Source of the DNA: Granulosicoccus sp045110475
Lineage (GTDB): Bacteria > Pseudomonadota > Gammaproteobacteria > Granulosicoccales > Granulosicoccaceae
DNA: 64,000 nucleotides
Reading direction: 5' to 3'
Assembly: GCA_045110475.1 (NCBI GenBank)
Contig: JBGCGC010000050.1
Span: 81,590-145,589, forward strand
Under the pieces are notes generated by a model. It made no database searches. It was not told where the DNA came from and saw only the letters and a program-made list of their open reading frames with translations. Position numbers and translations under genes: made by a program. Of this stretch, positions 50,509 to 59,396 are shown piece by piece (positions within the stretch are counted from its first letter, which is position 1; every line of letters starts with the position of its first letter).

Positions 50509-53028
50509 CTACTGAGCGCGTCTGAGTAGTATTGCAGGCGACACTTTTAACGTGGATACCAGCCATAAGGCACCAGCGAACAGGCATAAGGTGCTTGCAC
50601 CAGTAGCGACGACTGCGCCGGCCCAGGCACTACCGGTACTATCAAGCTTTAACCAAAGCGTGAGAAGCGCTTGCGCCAAAGCACCGCCGATTATCATGGC
50701 AAACACCGACAGCACCACAGCAAGCAGAAGATATTCAAACACCACGCTTTTCATGACAACACTCATGCGTGTTCCCATAGCGTGCATGATCGAGGCTTCG
50801 TAGACCTGGCGCTGGCGATTAACTGCCACAACACTCGCCATGACAAGCACACTGGCGCTGAGACTAACTGCTGCAATCAGCACCATGGCAAGCCCTGCGC
50901 TGGATAGGATAGAGCGGGACGACTCCAGTATCTTGGCAGTACGTACCGTGACTACATTGGGAAAGAACTCCCCCAGCGCTGACTGTGCTGCTATGTCGAA
51001 TTGTGGCTCAAGCATGACGCTGCCGATGTAGCGCGTAATGAAAGGGTCAAGAATGTCGTCGGTGAAAACCGCCTCCAGCCAGAAGCTGGTCTCAAATCTG
51101 GCCTGCGAGTAGATAGCAGATAACTCTGCCACAATCGGCTCACCCATGATCGTGAATTCAAGGGCGTCACCAACCTTCAGTCCCAGTTGATCTGCCTCGC
51201 GATCTTCCATGGCAACCAGTGGTGGCCCAACATAGTCATTGGGCCACCACTGTCCGCGATCGACTGTTGTGTTATCGATGCTTTGCTGCCGGTAACTTAA
51301 CTTGTGCTCGTCATTGGCTTCGAGTGCCCGGGAGGCGACCTCGCTGTCAGTCAGGCTTTCACCGTTTACGCTGGTAAGTCTGCCGAGAACCAGCGGCGCA
51401 ATGGCGTGACTTTCATACCCTTCCAGCTCAGCTACACTGGTGTTGAAATCTTCGACCTGAGGTTTTTGCAAATCGTACAGAACCAGCGATGGGGCACGCT
51501 GTGGGACGGTATCATTGAGTGTGCGAAACGTTGAAGCAATAATCAGAGCCGAGGCTACCAGCAGCGTCAATGCCGTTCCCAGTGACAACAGCATGGGTCT
51601 AAGCGATGCGCCCGGTCGGTAGAGCCCTGCAATGGCCAGCCGAAGTGCAAAGTGGCCATCCAGAACCCGCATGTGCATGAGCTTTTCAGCCCCCACCCTA
51701 ATCAAATACACAAGGCTGTCCAGGAGCAGTAGAAGCAGAGCGATGCAGACAACAAATCCTGCGGCTATTAGTGGTTCAGGTACAAATACAAGCAGTAGTA
51801 TCAGGCCGACCACACCAATCAGGACTGTAGCCCAGCGATAGGTGCCGGGTACTTTACTGCTTTCACTGATCAGACCCTTGATCAGCAAGGCAGTGGGCAT
51901 GTTAAGCGTGCGACCCAGTGTAGGCAAGGTAAAAGCGAGCGCTGTACAAATTCCCAAAACGATAGCGAGTAGGGTAGGCGGCATTAGTGCATGCAACGAA
52001 GGGTTAATAGGCAGGCGCTCACTCAGGGACTGAGCTGCTACCCAGGCAACACTCGATCCCAGCAACGCACCCGCTGTGCTTGCGATAGCTGCCAGCAAGG
52101 TAATCTGCCCGATATAGACAGAAGCAACCTGTGGCGCGCGCGATCCAAGGGATTGTAACGTGGCTATTGTGCGCAGCTTTGTCTGTAGATACGCCCCGAC
52201 GCTATTTGCAACGCCCAGTCCACCTATCAGTAGGGTGCTGAACCCTATCAATAACAGAACAGAGGCAACCTGATCGAGGCGCCTGCTGATAAATTCGCCA
52301 CGCTCTTCTACCGTCTGAACCTCCCAACTGGCGTCGGGGAACGTGTCGCGCAGGCGTTCTCGCCATGCTATTGGATCGCCCTCGACTCTCAAGCGATAGT
52401 CATAGTCAACAAGGCTGGTAGGTAGTAGCAAGCCACTGTCGCGCAGTGCGCCTTCGTCGACGATCATGGGTGGGCCACGAAAGTCGGCCCTGAGGCTTCT
52501 GTCTGGCTGCTCCAGAATCATCGCCCTGAGTTCTATCTCAAGATCACCGATGGTGACGCGCTGGCCGACTTCCAGTGACAGTTGCTGTACCAGTGCAGGA
52601 TCAAATGCCGCCCCCCATACACCATCGTCGGATTGTCTTACAGCCTCCTGAAGGCTGATGTTTGGTGCAAGCAACACGTTGCCATATAACGGGTAGGCAT
52701 CATCAACGCTTTGCAACTCCACCACCGAAAAATCTCCGCCTTCGGTGCCCATCATGGTGCGCAGTTCCAGCAGCAGGGAGACGTTAGCGTTTTCTGTCAG
52801 CCATGCTTGTTGCTCCCCGGTTATTGCCTGTCGCTGGCTGATCTGGATATCGCCACCGAACAGATTGCGTTCCTGTTGTTCGAAGCCATCACGTACCAGT
52901 TGCAACAAACTGCCGCAGGCCGCTATCAAGGCGATACCTAATAGCAGGCACGCCCCGAACACCCAAAGCGATCGTACCTTGCTTGCGCCTCGCAAGTCTC
53001 GCAGCATGAATCCGGGCAGGGCGATCAT
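50509..53028 (-). CDS. FtsX-type ABC transporter permease (YbbP-like)
   Basis: This is an integral membrane protein of 839 residues with two FtsX domains. There is one N-terminal helix (about residues 22-46), a large periplasmic domain, then helices around 255-275, 305-330 and 350-370. A central helix pair lies near 395-435, a second periplasmic domain follows, and helices at the C-terminus (about 715-830) end in LKVSPAILLRRAQ. The layout equals YbbP/LolC-type permeases of the MacB superfamily, which work as mechanotransmission exporters or lipoprotein/lysophospholipid-handling complexes. The ATPase gene overlaps its start by one base. The E. coli partner gene tesA is not next to it. Confidence 0.88.
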   Translation of the reverse strand: MIALPGFMLRDLRGASKVRSLWVFGACLLLGIALIAACGSLLQLVRDGFEQQERNLFGGDIQISQRQAITGEQQAWLTENANVSLLLELRTMMGTEGGDFSVVELQSVDDAYPLYGNVLLAPNISLQEAVRQSDDGVWGAAFDPALVQQLSLEVGQRVTIGDLEIELRAMILEQPDRSLRADFRGPPMIVDEGALRDSGLLLPTSLVDYDYRLRVEGDPIAWRERLRDTFPDASWEVQTVEERGEFISRRLDQVASVLLLIGFSTLLIGGLGVANSVGAYLQTKLRTIATLQSLGSRAPQVASVYIGQITLLAAIASTAGALLGSSVAWVAAQSLSERLPINPSLHALMPPTLLAIVLGICTALAFTLPTLGRTLNMPTALLIKGLISESSKVPGTYRWATVLIGVVGLILLLVFVPEPLIAAGFVVCIALLLLLLDSLVYLIRVGAEKLMHMRVLDGHFALRLAIAGLYRPGASLRPMLLSLGTALTLLVASALIIASTFRTLNDTVPQRAPSLVLYDLQKPQVEDFNTSVAELEGYESHAIAPLVLGRLTSVNGESLTDSEVASRALEANDEHKLSYRQQSIDNTTVDRGQWWPNDYVGPPLVAMEDREADQLGLKVGDALEFTIMGEPIVAELSAIYSQARFETSFWLEAVFTDDILDPFITRYIGSVMLEPQFDIAAQSALGEFFPNVVTVRTAKILESSRSILSSAGLAMVLIAAVSLSASVLVMASVVAVNRQRQVYEASIMHAMGTRMSVVMKSVVFEYLLLAVVLSVFAMIIGGALAQALLTLWLKLDSTGSAWAGAVVATGASTLCLFAGALWLVSTLKVSPAILLRRAQ

Positions 53029-53729
53029 CAGCGTACCGCCGCCAGATGGGGGCTTCCACCCTGTTCATGCAGGCTGCCATCGTGGAGTCGAAGTGTTCGG
53101 TCGCACCGATTGGCTAGCTCGGTATCGTGTGTAACAAGAAGCAGGGTGGTGCCGCTGTCCCTGTTAAGATCGAATAGCAGTTGCATGATCAGTTCGCCGG
53201 TTTTTTCGTCCAGGTTACCGGTAGGCTCGTCAGCGACGATAAGTTCGGGTTCATGGACCAGGGCTCTGGCTATGGCGACACGTTGTTGTTCACCTCCTGA
53301 TAGCTGAGCAGGGTAGTGATCATGTCGAGCGGCAAGCCCAACCCTGTCAAGCATGTCCATCGCCCGCTTTCTGCTGTTTCCCAAGCCCGCAATTTCCAGA
53401 GGCAGCGCGACGTTTTCACGTGCCGTCAGACTGGGAATCAAATGAAACGACTGAAAAACAATACCGATGTGTTCACGTCGAAGATCCGCACGATCGTCAC
53501 CGCTCATACCTTTCAAGGGTCTGCCTGCGATGGATATTGTGCCGTCAGTCGGTGTTTCCAGGCCCGTGAGTATCAATAGCAAGGTTGTCTTGCCGGAGCC
53601 GGACGGCCCGATAATAGCCACACGCTCCCTGGCCTCTACGGTCAGGTTGAGCTCGTTGAGCACCGTCACCTCCGTGCTTGCAAGCGCATAATTCTTTTTC
53701 AGGTCGGCTAGTTCAATGATGTGGCTCAT
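53028..53729 (-). CDS. ABC transporter ATP-binding protein (YbbA/LolD-like)
   Basis: This is a MacB-type ATPase of 233 residues. Walker A is IGPSGSGKTTLLLILTGLE, the Q-loop is IVFQSFHLIPSLTARENVAL, the signature is LSGGEQQRVAIARALVHEP, Walker B is LIVADEPTGNLDEKTG, and the switch His is in LLVTHDTELA. It is the ATPase for the FtsX permease encoded immediately downstream (stop and start overlap by one base). A function in moving hydrophobic or envelope compounds is likely, by family. Confidence 0.92.
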   Translation of the reverse strand: MSHIIELADLKKNYALASTEVTVLNELNLTVEARERVAIIGPSGSGKTTLLLILTGLETPTDGTISIAGRPLKGMSGDDRADLRREHIGIVFQSFHLIPSLTARENVALPLEIAGLGNSRKRAMDMLDRVGLAARHDHYPAQLSGGEQQRVAIARALVHEPELIVADEPTGNLDEKTGELIMQLLFDLNRDSGTTLLLVTHDTELANRCDRTLRLHDGSLHEQGGSPHLAAVR

Positions 53730-54181
53730 CAGGGGCGTGCTCTCGCTGGTACGTAAAGGTCAGATATATTTCATGTACGAACGGCATGTGGACTTAGTCC
53801 TGAACGGGCAGCTCGGAATAACTTTAAAAACGCAAACAGTATTAAATAGTTGAATTAAATTTTGGAAATTATAGGGAGGTGGCTGATCCAGAATGGAATT
53901 GTCTGTTTTATCGGCGGCATTGGTGTGCCAATTGTTCTGAAATTTCACCGTACGAGAGAAACAAACCACAAAATACTGGATTGTTTGTTTTTCTTTGGTT
54001 AACCTCAAGGCGGGATGAGTGAATAGTTGGCAACACAGTCTGCGTTCACCGCGTGGATCAGTCGCTAGACAATGACTGGATTTTCCCTGTCACAAACGGG
54101 GGTATCTGGAGATTACAGACCTTCAACTCGTCTCGGTGATCGTTAACTTGATAAAAATAGCTAGACGCATCTGGAGGAGAT
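53730..54181. other. AT-rich intergenic region
   Basis: These 452 bases between the divergent ABC and sorbosone-dehydrogenase-type genes contain no supported gene; the 82-codon minus-strand frame at 53760-54008 has no motif and odd composition. The stretch around 53820-53880 is visibly AT-rich compared with the flanks and could hold promoters or a binding site. A strong GGAGGAG ribosome site lies just before 54182. Confidence 0.45.
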
Positions 54182-55423
54182 ATGAAGTATCTGATTACGC
54201 TGGCAACAGCGTGCACACTGGTATCAAGCACGGCAATAGCAGAGACCAATCTGGACAAGCTGGGATCGTTCAAGGTTACTGGTACCACCGAACACACCGT
54301 TGTTGATCAAAGCGATGCAATGGCAGGGTCTATAAAAGATGTCCTTGCCGGTATCACTCTGCCACCGGGTTTCAAAATAGATCTTTACGCGCTGGTGCCT
54401 GATGCACGACATATGGCGATGGCCCCTCAGGGCACGGTACTCTTTGTAGGCACCAAAAAGAACAAGGTCTGGGCGGTCATGGATCGTAATCGTGATCGTG
54501 TTGCTGATGAGGTCAAGGACTTTGCACCATCACTGGAATTTGATATTCCCAACGGTGTTACATTTTCAAAAGACGGATTTCTGTTTATCGCAGAACGTAA
54601 TCGCGTTCTGATGTTTCCTGCTGCAGAGTTCTTCCATGAAAGTCCAGACGTTGTTGCGGTGCCCATCGTGCCTCAGGGTGAGCTTATTCCTGTTGAGGAA
54701 GAGAGCTTTAACCATACTGCCCGAGTAATCAAGGTCGGTCCCGATGACAAACTCTATATCTCGCTGGGCCAGCCCTTCAACGTTGCACCACCCGAAAAAC
54801 TGGACCTCTATAACGAGACAGGCATAGGCGGGATCATTCGCATGGACCGTGATGGTTCGGATCGAGAGGTTTACACCTACGGCGTTCGCAATTCAGTGGG
54901 CCATGACTTTCATCCGGTTACGGGTGAGCTGTGGTGGACTGACAATCAAGTGGATGGTATGGGTGATGACATTCCGCCAGGAGAGATCAACCGACAGACT
55001 GAGGCGGGTCAGCATTTTGGCCATCCCTGGTACGGAGGTGGCTCGACGCGCACCAATGAATATGCCAACGAAGAAGTGCCTGTTGATGTCGTGATGCCAG
55101 CAACGGAAACTGTCGCTCACGCGGCCGATTTAGGCATGTCGTTCTATACAGGCAACATGTTTCCGGAAAAATACAAGAATGCGATCTTTTCGGCTCAGCA
55201 TGGTTCGTGGAACAGAACCACACCGATAGGCGCTCGTGTCATGGTGACCTTCATTGACGAGGAAGGCAACGCTAGCACAGAGCCGTTTGCAGAAGGCTGG
55301 ATTGATGAGAACGGTGAGTATGATGGCCGTCCGGTGGATGTCGCCATGATGCGTGATGGTTCTATCCTTGTATCCGACGATTTTGCCAACGCGGTTTACC
55401 GTATCTCCTATTCGGAAGAGTAG
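54182..55423 (+). CDS. Periplasmic PQQ-type sugar dehydrogenase (sorbosone dehydrogenase family)
   Basis: The product is 413 residues with a signal peptide (MKYLITLATACTLVSSTAIA). The mature part is a six-bladed beta-propeller of the soluble glucose/sorbosone dehydrogenase family: HMAMAPQGTVLFVGTKKN, FDIPNGVTFSKDGFLFIAER, LYISLGQPFNVAPPEKLDLY and SVGHDFHPVTGELWWTDNQV. AQHGSWNRTTPIGARVM and RPVDVAMMRDGSILVSDDFA lie at the C-terminus. The conserved His of GHDFHP and the Arg/Asn of the later blades are PQQ-site residues in relatives. It oxidises an aldose or aldehyde in the periplasm, passing electrons to the cytochrome c encoded next (75-base gap). PQQ synthesis genes are not in the window. Confidence 0.88.
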   Translation: MKYLITLATACTLVSSTAIAETNLDKLGSFKVTGTTEHTVVDQSDAMAGSIKDVLAGITLPPGFKIDLYALVPDARHMAMAPQGTVLFVGTKKNKVWAVMDRNRDRVADEVKDFAPSLEFDIPNGVTFSKDGFLFIAERNRVLMFPAAEFFHESPDVVAVPIVPQGELIPVEEESFNHTARVIKVGPDDKLYISLGQPFNVAPPEKLDLYNETGIGGIIRMDRDGSDREVYTYGVRNSVGHDFHPVTGELWWTDNQVDGMGDDIPPGEINRQTEAGQHFGHPWYGGGSTRTNEYANEEVPVDVVMPATETVAHAADLGMSFYTGNMFPEKYKNAIFSAQHGSWNRTTPIGARVMVTFIDEEGNASTEPFAEGWIDENGEYDGRPVDVAMMRDGSILVSDDFANAVYRISYSEE

Positions 55424-55498
55424 AAAGGGTAAGGTTCATGAGAAGGGGCTTCGGCCTCTTCTCCTATCGCACTTTTTTTGATATCGATCGGGATAGCT

Positions 55499-55831
55499 AT
55501 GAAACCAGCCTACCTGCTTGCCTTCTGGGCTGGCGCATCTGCGTGTATTGCAACAACACAGGCTCACGCGGCTGATCCTGCCAATGGTCAGACACTGGCA
55601 CGTCAGTGTTCGGTGTGCCATGGCAAGATGGGGATGGCCAATGATCCGGAGAGCCCCAATCTGGCAGGTCAATCGGCGCTGTATCTTGAGAAAAGTCTGA
55701 AGGATTTTCGATCGGGTGCTCGCCAGGATCGGCGCATGAGTCTGATGGCGCAGAATCTTTCAGATTCGGATATCAAGGATCTGGCGGCCTGGTATGCCTC
55801 GTTTATTGTCGAGGTCACTGCGCCAGAGTAG
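55499..55831 (+). CDS. Periplasmic cytochrome c (c553/c4-like)
   Basis: The product is 110 residues from the ATG at 55499, chosen because it puts a proper signal peptide (AYLLAFWAGASACIATTQAH) at the N-terminus. The heme-binding CSVCH lies at residues 37-41, and a Met in DRRMSLMAQNLS is the probable sixth ligand. GSPNLAGQ-like (here ESPNLAGQSALYLEKSLKDF) and DIKDLAAWYAS are the standard single-heme class I blocks. It probably accepts electrons from the PQQ dehydrogenase encoded just upstream. Confidence 0.92.
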   Translation: MKPAYLLAFWAGASACIATTQAHAADPANGQTLARQCSVCHGKMGMANDPESPNLAGQSALYLEKSLKDFRSGARQDRRMSLMAQNLSDSDIKDLAAWYASFIVEVTAPE

Positions 55832-56053
55832 TTCTCGCACCAAGAGTACCTGCCCGTTTTGATGTTTCGGGGAGGCTGAACACGTGCCTTTGTATTCACT
55901 TTCGATGAGGCGCTTATGAATCACAAGTCACTCGAACAACAGGGTAGTGCACACGCATAGACAATGCTCTGTGCACTAATTTGTAGCGTCATCTATTGAC
56001 AGTGTGTTCGAGTTCGGGGACTCTAGATCTACTTATCCACCGAACGCAACACT

Positions 56054-57019
56054 ATGAACCGTCTTTTCAAGTCCGCCTGCCTCGTTTCCTCACTGACGCT
56101 CATGGCCAGTGTCTCAAGCATCGGCCAGGCTGATGAATTTCCACAACGCCCTGTCAATCTTGTTGCCCCGTTTAATGCCGGTGGCGGAACCGATCTGCTG
56201 CTGCGGGGATTTGCTCCGCATTTTGCAAAAGCCATTGGAGGCGACGCCTATGTTTCGAATATGGCCGGAGGCTCTGGTACTGTGGGTGCTGCAGCGCTTG
56301 CTCAGCAGAAGCCCGATGGTTATCAGTTGGGCTACTGGTCCATCACAGTATCAACCATACAGCCGCAGATAAAGGATGTGCCTTATGGCGTAGATAGCTG
56401 GACACCGATCTGCTCGGTTGCGGCGTCACCCACCATTTTGTTTGTCAACGCCGATAGTCCTTTTATGACCATGGATGATGTTGTTGCTGCAGTTAATGCC
56501 GAGCCTGGAAAGTACATCTTTGGTTCATCGGGTCCGGGTGCCATGACGCACTTGACCACAGTCGCAGCGTTTGAAGGTCTGGGCATCATTGATAATCTGA
56601 AGCATTTGCCGTTTCAGGGTTCAGGGCCTGCCCTGCAGGCTATGGCCGCTGGCACTATCCAGTTTTTTGGAGATACAGAAATACTGATGACGAAGGGCGA
56701 TTTCCGGCCATTGATGGTTTTTAACAACGAACGCCTCGAATCGTTCCCCGACGTGCCAACAGCTACTGAGGTGGGCATCAATCCACCACTGAATGAGCTC
56801 TATCTGTGGGGTGGTTTGTTTGCCCCTGCAGGTCTGGACGCTGCGGTGGCTGACAAGCTCTCGTCAGCTTGCGAGATGGCAGTAAACTCTGATGGTTTTC
56901 AGGAGTTCGCAGCCAATACCAGTACGGTTATTGATTTCAAGAATGCCAGTGAATTTGACACCTTCTTTCGGGCGCAATACGAGTCCAACTCGTTGATCAT
57001 CGATGCCGCTGGCTTGTAA
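56054..57019 (+). CDS. tctC: TTT transporter substrate-binding protein (TctC family)
   Basis: This is a periplasmic receptor of 321 residues of the Bug/TctC group. The signal peptide ends near SIGQAD. EFPQRPVNLVAPFNAGGGTD is the family's signature start, with the glycine-rich loop contacting the ligand carboxylate. VSNMAGGSGTVGAAALAQQK and FGSSGPGAMTHLTTVAAFEG are further conserved ligand loops. It works with the TctB and TctA membrane proteins encoded next. TctC-family ligands are carboxylates such as citrate, tartrate or aromatic acids; which one is unknown here. Confidence 0.94.
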   Translation: MNRLFKSACLVSSLTLMASVSSIGQADEFPQRPVNLVAPFNAGGGTDLLLRGFAPHFAKAIGGDAYVSNMAGGSGTVGAAALAQQKPDGYQLGYWSITVSTIQPQIKDVPYGVDSWTPICSVAASPTILFVNADSPFMTMDDVVAAVNAEPGKYIFGSSGPGAMTHLTTVAAFEGLGIIDNLKHLPFQGSGPALQAMAAGTIQFFGDTEILMTKGDFRPLMVFNNERLESFPDVPTATEVGINPPLNELYLWGGLFAPAGLDAAVADKLSSACEMAVNSDGFQEFAANTSTVIDFKNASEFDTFFRAQYESNSLIIDAAGL

Positions 57020-57113
57020 AACAGGTACTGGCTTGAGAATCGGTGGGCGGTAAGTTCGCCGTACAACAGGTAGCGCAAGTGCTGCCTGTTGCTGCCAACA
57101 ATGGCTTGCTCGA

Positions 57114-57581
57114 ATGCACATGAAGCAACCGGCATCTGCCATGCGGCGTGCATGGCTGTCTGCAAGCTTGTTAATGGTTGGCTGCGCCTTGTTTGCGACA
57201 ACGTCAGGTGCCACTTACGCTGATTTGGGTGGAGCATTCAGCCCGGTGTTTTTTCCCCGGATCATTTTGGGAGGCTGGATAGTTCTGGCGTTGTTGTCGG
57301 TAATTGATGATTTGCTATCCACTGACAAAGAGGCGTCCAGCCAATGGCTGACAGTGGTGGTCGTTTCAGTGGGCTTGTTTGCCTATATTCAGTGCATGCC
57401 GGTCGCGGGTTTTTTCTTCAGCTCTGTGGTGTTTTCGGTTTTGGTTCTTGTTGCTACCGGGCAGCGGCAAACGATTGCCATATCACTGTTCGCCGTCATG
57501 GTGCCGGGTGCGTTAGTCATTCTGTTCAATCATCTTTTAACCATGCCGTTGCCGGTATCCCCGTATTTCTGGTGGATATGA
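57114..57581 (+). CDS. tctB: TTT transporter small membrane subunit (TctB family)
   Basis: The product is 155 residues with four hydrophobic segments (about residues 15-35, 48-66, 82-102 and 106-140) and the TctB-type GGAFSPVFFPRIILGGWIVL motif, including the conserved FP near the second helix. An ATG two codons in (57120) is an alternative start. It completes the tripartite transporter with the TctA subunit 43 bases downstream. Confidence 0.85.
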   Translation: MHMKQPASAMRRAWLSASLLMVGCALFATTSGATYADLGGAFSPVFFPRIILGGWIVLALLSVIDDLLSTDKEASSQWLTVVVVSVGLFAYIQCMPVAGFFFSSVVFSVLVLVATGQRQTIAISLFAVMVPGALVILFNHLLTMPLPVSPYFWWI

Positions 57582-57624
57582 TGATTGCAAACCTGTGCTC
57601 TTTTACCGATAGTGAACAACCGTT

Positions 57625-59112
57625 GTGCTGAGTTCGATTCCTGAAGCGCTATTGGTATTGTTCAGCGCTCAGGGTATTGCCGTGCTGGTTTTGGGGACTA
57701 TGCTCGGGATCGTGATGGGGGCATTGCCAGGCATTGGCTCTACGGTGGCGGTCGCCATGATTCTGCCATTCACACTCACGATGGAGCAAGCGCCAGCCAT
57801 TCTGTTGTTGATTGCCGTGTATGCGGGATCGGTATATGGCGGTTCGGTATCAGCCATACTCATCAATACCCCGGGAACGCCACAGTCAGCCGCTACCTGC
57901 CTTGATGGCTATCCGATGGCGCAACGTGGAGAGGCAGGAATCGCCCTTGGCTGGTCCACCGTGGCCTCGGTCTGTGGGGGTCTGGCATCAGCGCTGTTGT
58001 TGATCTTTGCTGCGCCTCAACTGGCGGCGTTTGCGCTTAACTTCGGACCGATCGAGACGTTTGCGCTCATCCTTCTTGGGTTAACCTGTATTGTTTCGGT
58101 ATCCGAGGGCTCCCTGATTAAAGGTCTGCTGGCCGGTATGCTGGGACTTTTCCTGTCTACCGTGGGAGGAGACCCGATTACGGGTGAGGCACGATTTACC
58201 TTTGGCTACTTCCCGCTAATATCAGGTTTCAATCTGTTGGCAGTGGTCATTGGGGTCTTTGCCTTGTCCGAGGTGCTTACTCGTGTGTCCCAAAAAGTAG
58301 ACACCGCCAAAGCACTGGTACAGTTCAGCGGTATCATTCTGCCTGGGTTTGCACAGTGGAAAGGTCGGCTGGGTAATCTGGTGAAATCCGTAGCCATTGG
58401 CTGTGGGATCGGTGTGCTACCGGGCACAGGTGCAGCTACTGCCGCCTTCATATCTTACGCAGAGGCGCGGCGCTCTTCTCCCAATGCGGAAGGCTTCGGC
58501 AAAGGGGAACCGGATGGCCTCGTGGCTTCAGAAGCTGCCAACAATGCAGTGACTGGCGGAGCACTTATACCGACGATGGCACTGGGCATTCCGGGCGATG
58601 CGGTCACGGCCGTGATGTTGGCAACGCTTACGCTGCATGGCGTGTCTCCGGGCGTAAGGCTAATGACCGACAACCCGGTTTTGATCGCGGCGATATTCAC
58701 CGGCTTTCTCATCATAAATATCCTGTTATTGCCGCTTGGCATGCTGGTGTCAAAGGTTGCCGCCCCGTTGTTGCAAATGCGCGAAAGCTTCATGCTCGCG
58801 GCTATCTCCATTCTGTGTGTAGTCGGTGTCTATTTCGTTCGTGGAAATCCTTTCGATTTGCTGATCATGGTATGCGCAGGAGTCGTTGGTTTCTTACTGC
58901 GGCGTCGAGGTTTCCCGATGCCGCCACTAGTCATCGGCATGGTGCTGGGACCGACGCTTGAAATTAGCCTCAGGCAAGGGCTTATCATCACTGACGGCAG
59001 TTTTTCTGCGTTTTTTACCGGGCATCCCATCGCGCTTTTTTTACTCTTTGCCGCCTTGGGGATGCTGAGCTTGCCGTTGGTTCGCTACTTGCGCAGCCGG
59101 AGCGCTCGATAG
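57625..59112 (+). CDS. tctA: TTT transporter large permease (TctA family)
   Basis: This is a 12-TM permease of 495 residues from a GTG start. TctA blocks are GTMLGIVMGALPGIGSTVAV (first glycine/proline-rich motif), YGGSVSAILINTPGTPQSAA, GCGIGVLPGTGAATAAFISY (second motif) and GALIPTMALGIPGDAVTAVM. The two GALPGIG / GVLPGTG motifs are the pseudo-symmetric substrate loops of the family. Gene order C-B-A on one strand is the usual one, so the system is complete. Confidence 0.94.
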   Translation: MLSSIPEALLVLFSAQGIAVLVLGTMLGIVMGALPGIGSTVAVAMILPFTLTMEQAPAILLLIAVYAGSVYGGSVSAILINTPGTPQSAATCLDGYPMAQRGEAGIALGWSTVASVCGGLASALLLIFAAPQLAAFALNFGPIETFALILLGLTCIVSVSEGSLIKGLLAGMLGLFLSTVGGDPITGEARFTFGYFPLISGFNLLAVVIGVFALSEVLTRVSQKVDTAKALVQFSGIILPGFAQWKGRLGNLVKSVAIGCGIGVLPGTGAATAAFISYAEARRSSPNAEGFGKGEPDGLVASEAANNAVTGGALIPTMALGIPGDAVTAVMLATLTLHGVSPGVRLMTDNPVLIAAIFTGFLIINILLLPLGMLVSKVAAPLLQMRESFMLAAISILCVVGVYFVRGNPFDLLIMVCAGVVGFLLRRRGFPMPPLVIGMVLGPTLEISLRQGLIITDGSFSAFFTGHPIALFLLFAALGMLSLPLVRYLRSRSAR

Positions 59113-59145
59113 GTCTGGACTGAACCTGTTGGCCCGGTTCGTTTG

Positions 59146-59298
59146 CTATTTGGATACTGCTTGTAGCGTATCGCCGAGTTTAATCGCACCGCCCTTGATG
59201 ACACAGGCGGTAATACCTCCATGACCGCGTACCGCATTGTAACCACCCTCTCCAAACGTGGTCCTCCAAACGACACCTGAAATATAGACTGTATATAC
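59146..59298 (-). pseudogene. C-terminal remnant of a MOSC-domain protein gene
   Basis: Leftward from 59280 the frame reads SGVVWRTTFGEGGYNAVRGH, then GGITACVIKGGAIKLGDTLQ and AVSK with a TAG stop at 59146-59148. The GG...GG(I/V)TA.V..GG.I..GD pattern is the end of a MOSC domain (molybdenum-cofactor sulfurase-type). Upstream the frame is closed by a TAA at 59299-59301, with no start codon or N-terminal part. About 45 codons of a normally longer domain therefore remain. It is a relic in the 284 bases between tctA and the subtilase. Confidence 0.65.
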
Positions 59299-59396
59299 TT
59301 ACTGTAATTACCCGCATGGCCCACGAGGACTTGCGTTATGCTTTAAAGCTGACTGTGCATAGCGGTGGAATCCACTGGACTTGAATCGAGGACGTC

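Noticed and set aside
53760..54008. 82-codon minus-strand ORF in the AT-rich gap
   Set aside because: No motifs and unlike the neighbours in composition; could be a small lineage-specific gene but cannot be supported.
59085..59324. 79-codon minus-strand ORF after tctA
   Set aside because: It is out of frame with the MOSC remnant that explains these bases better.
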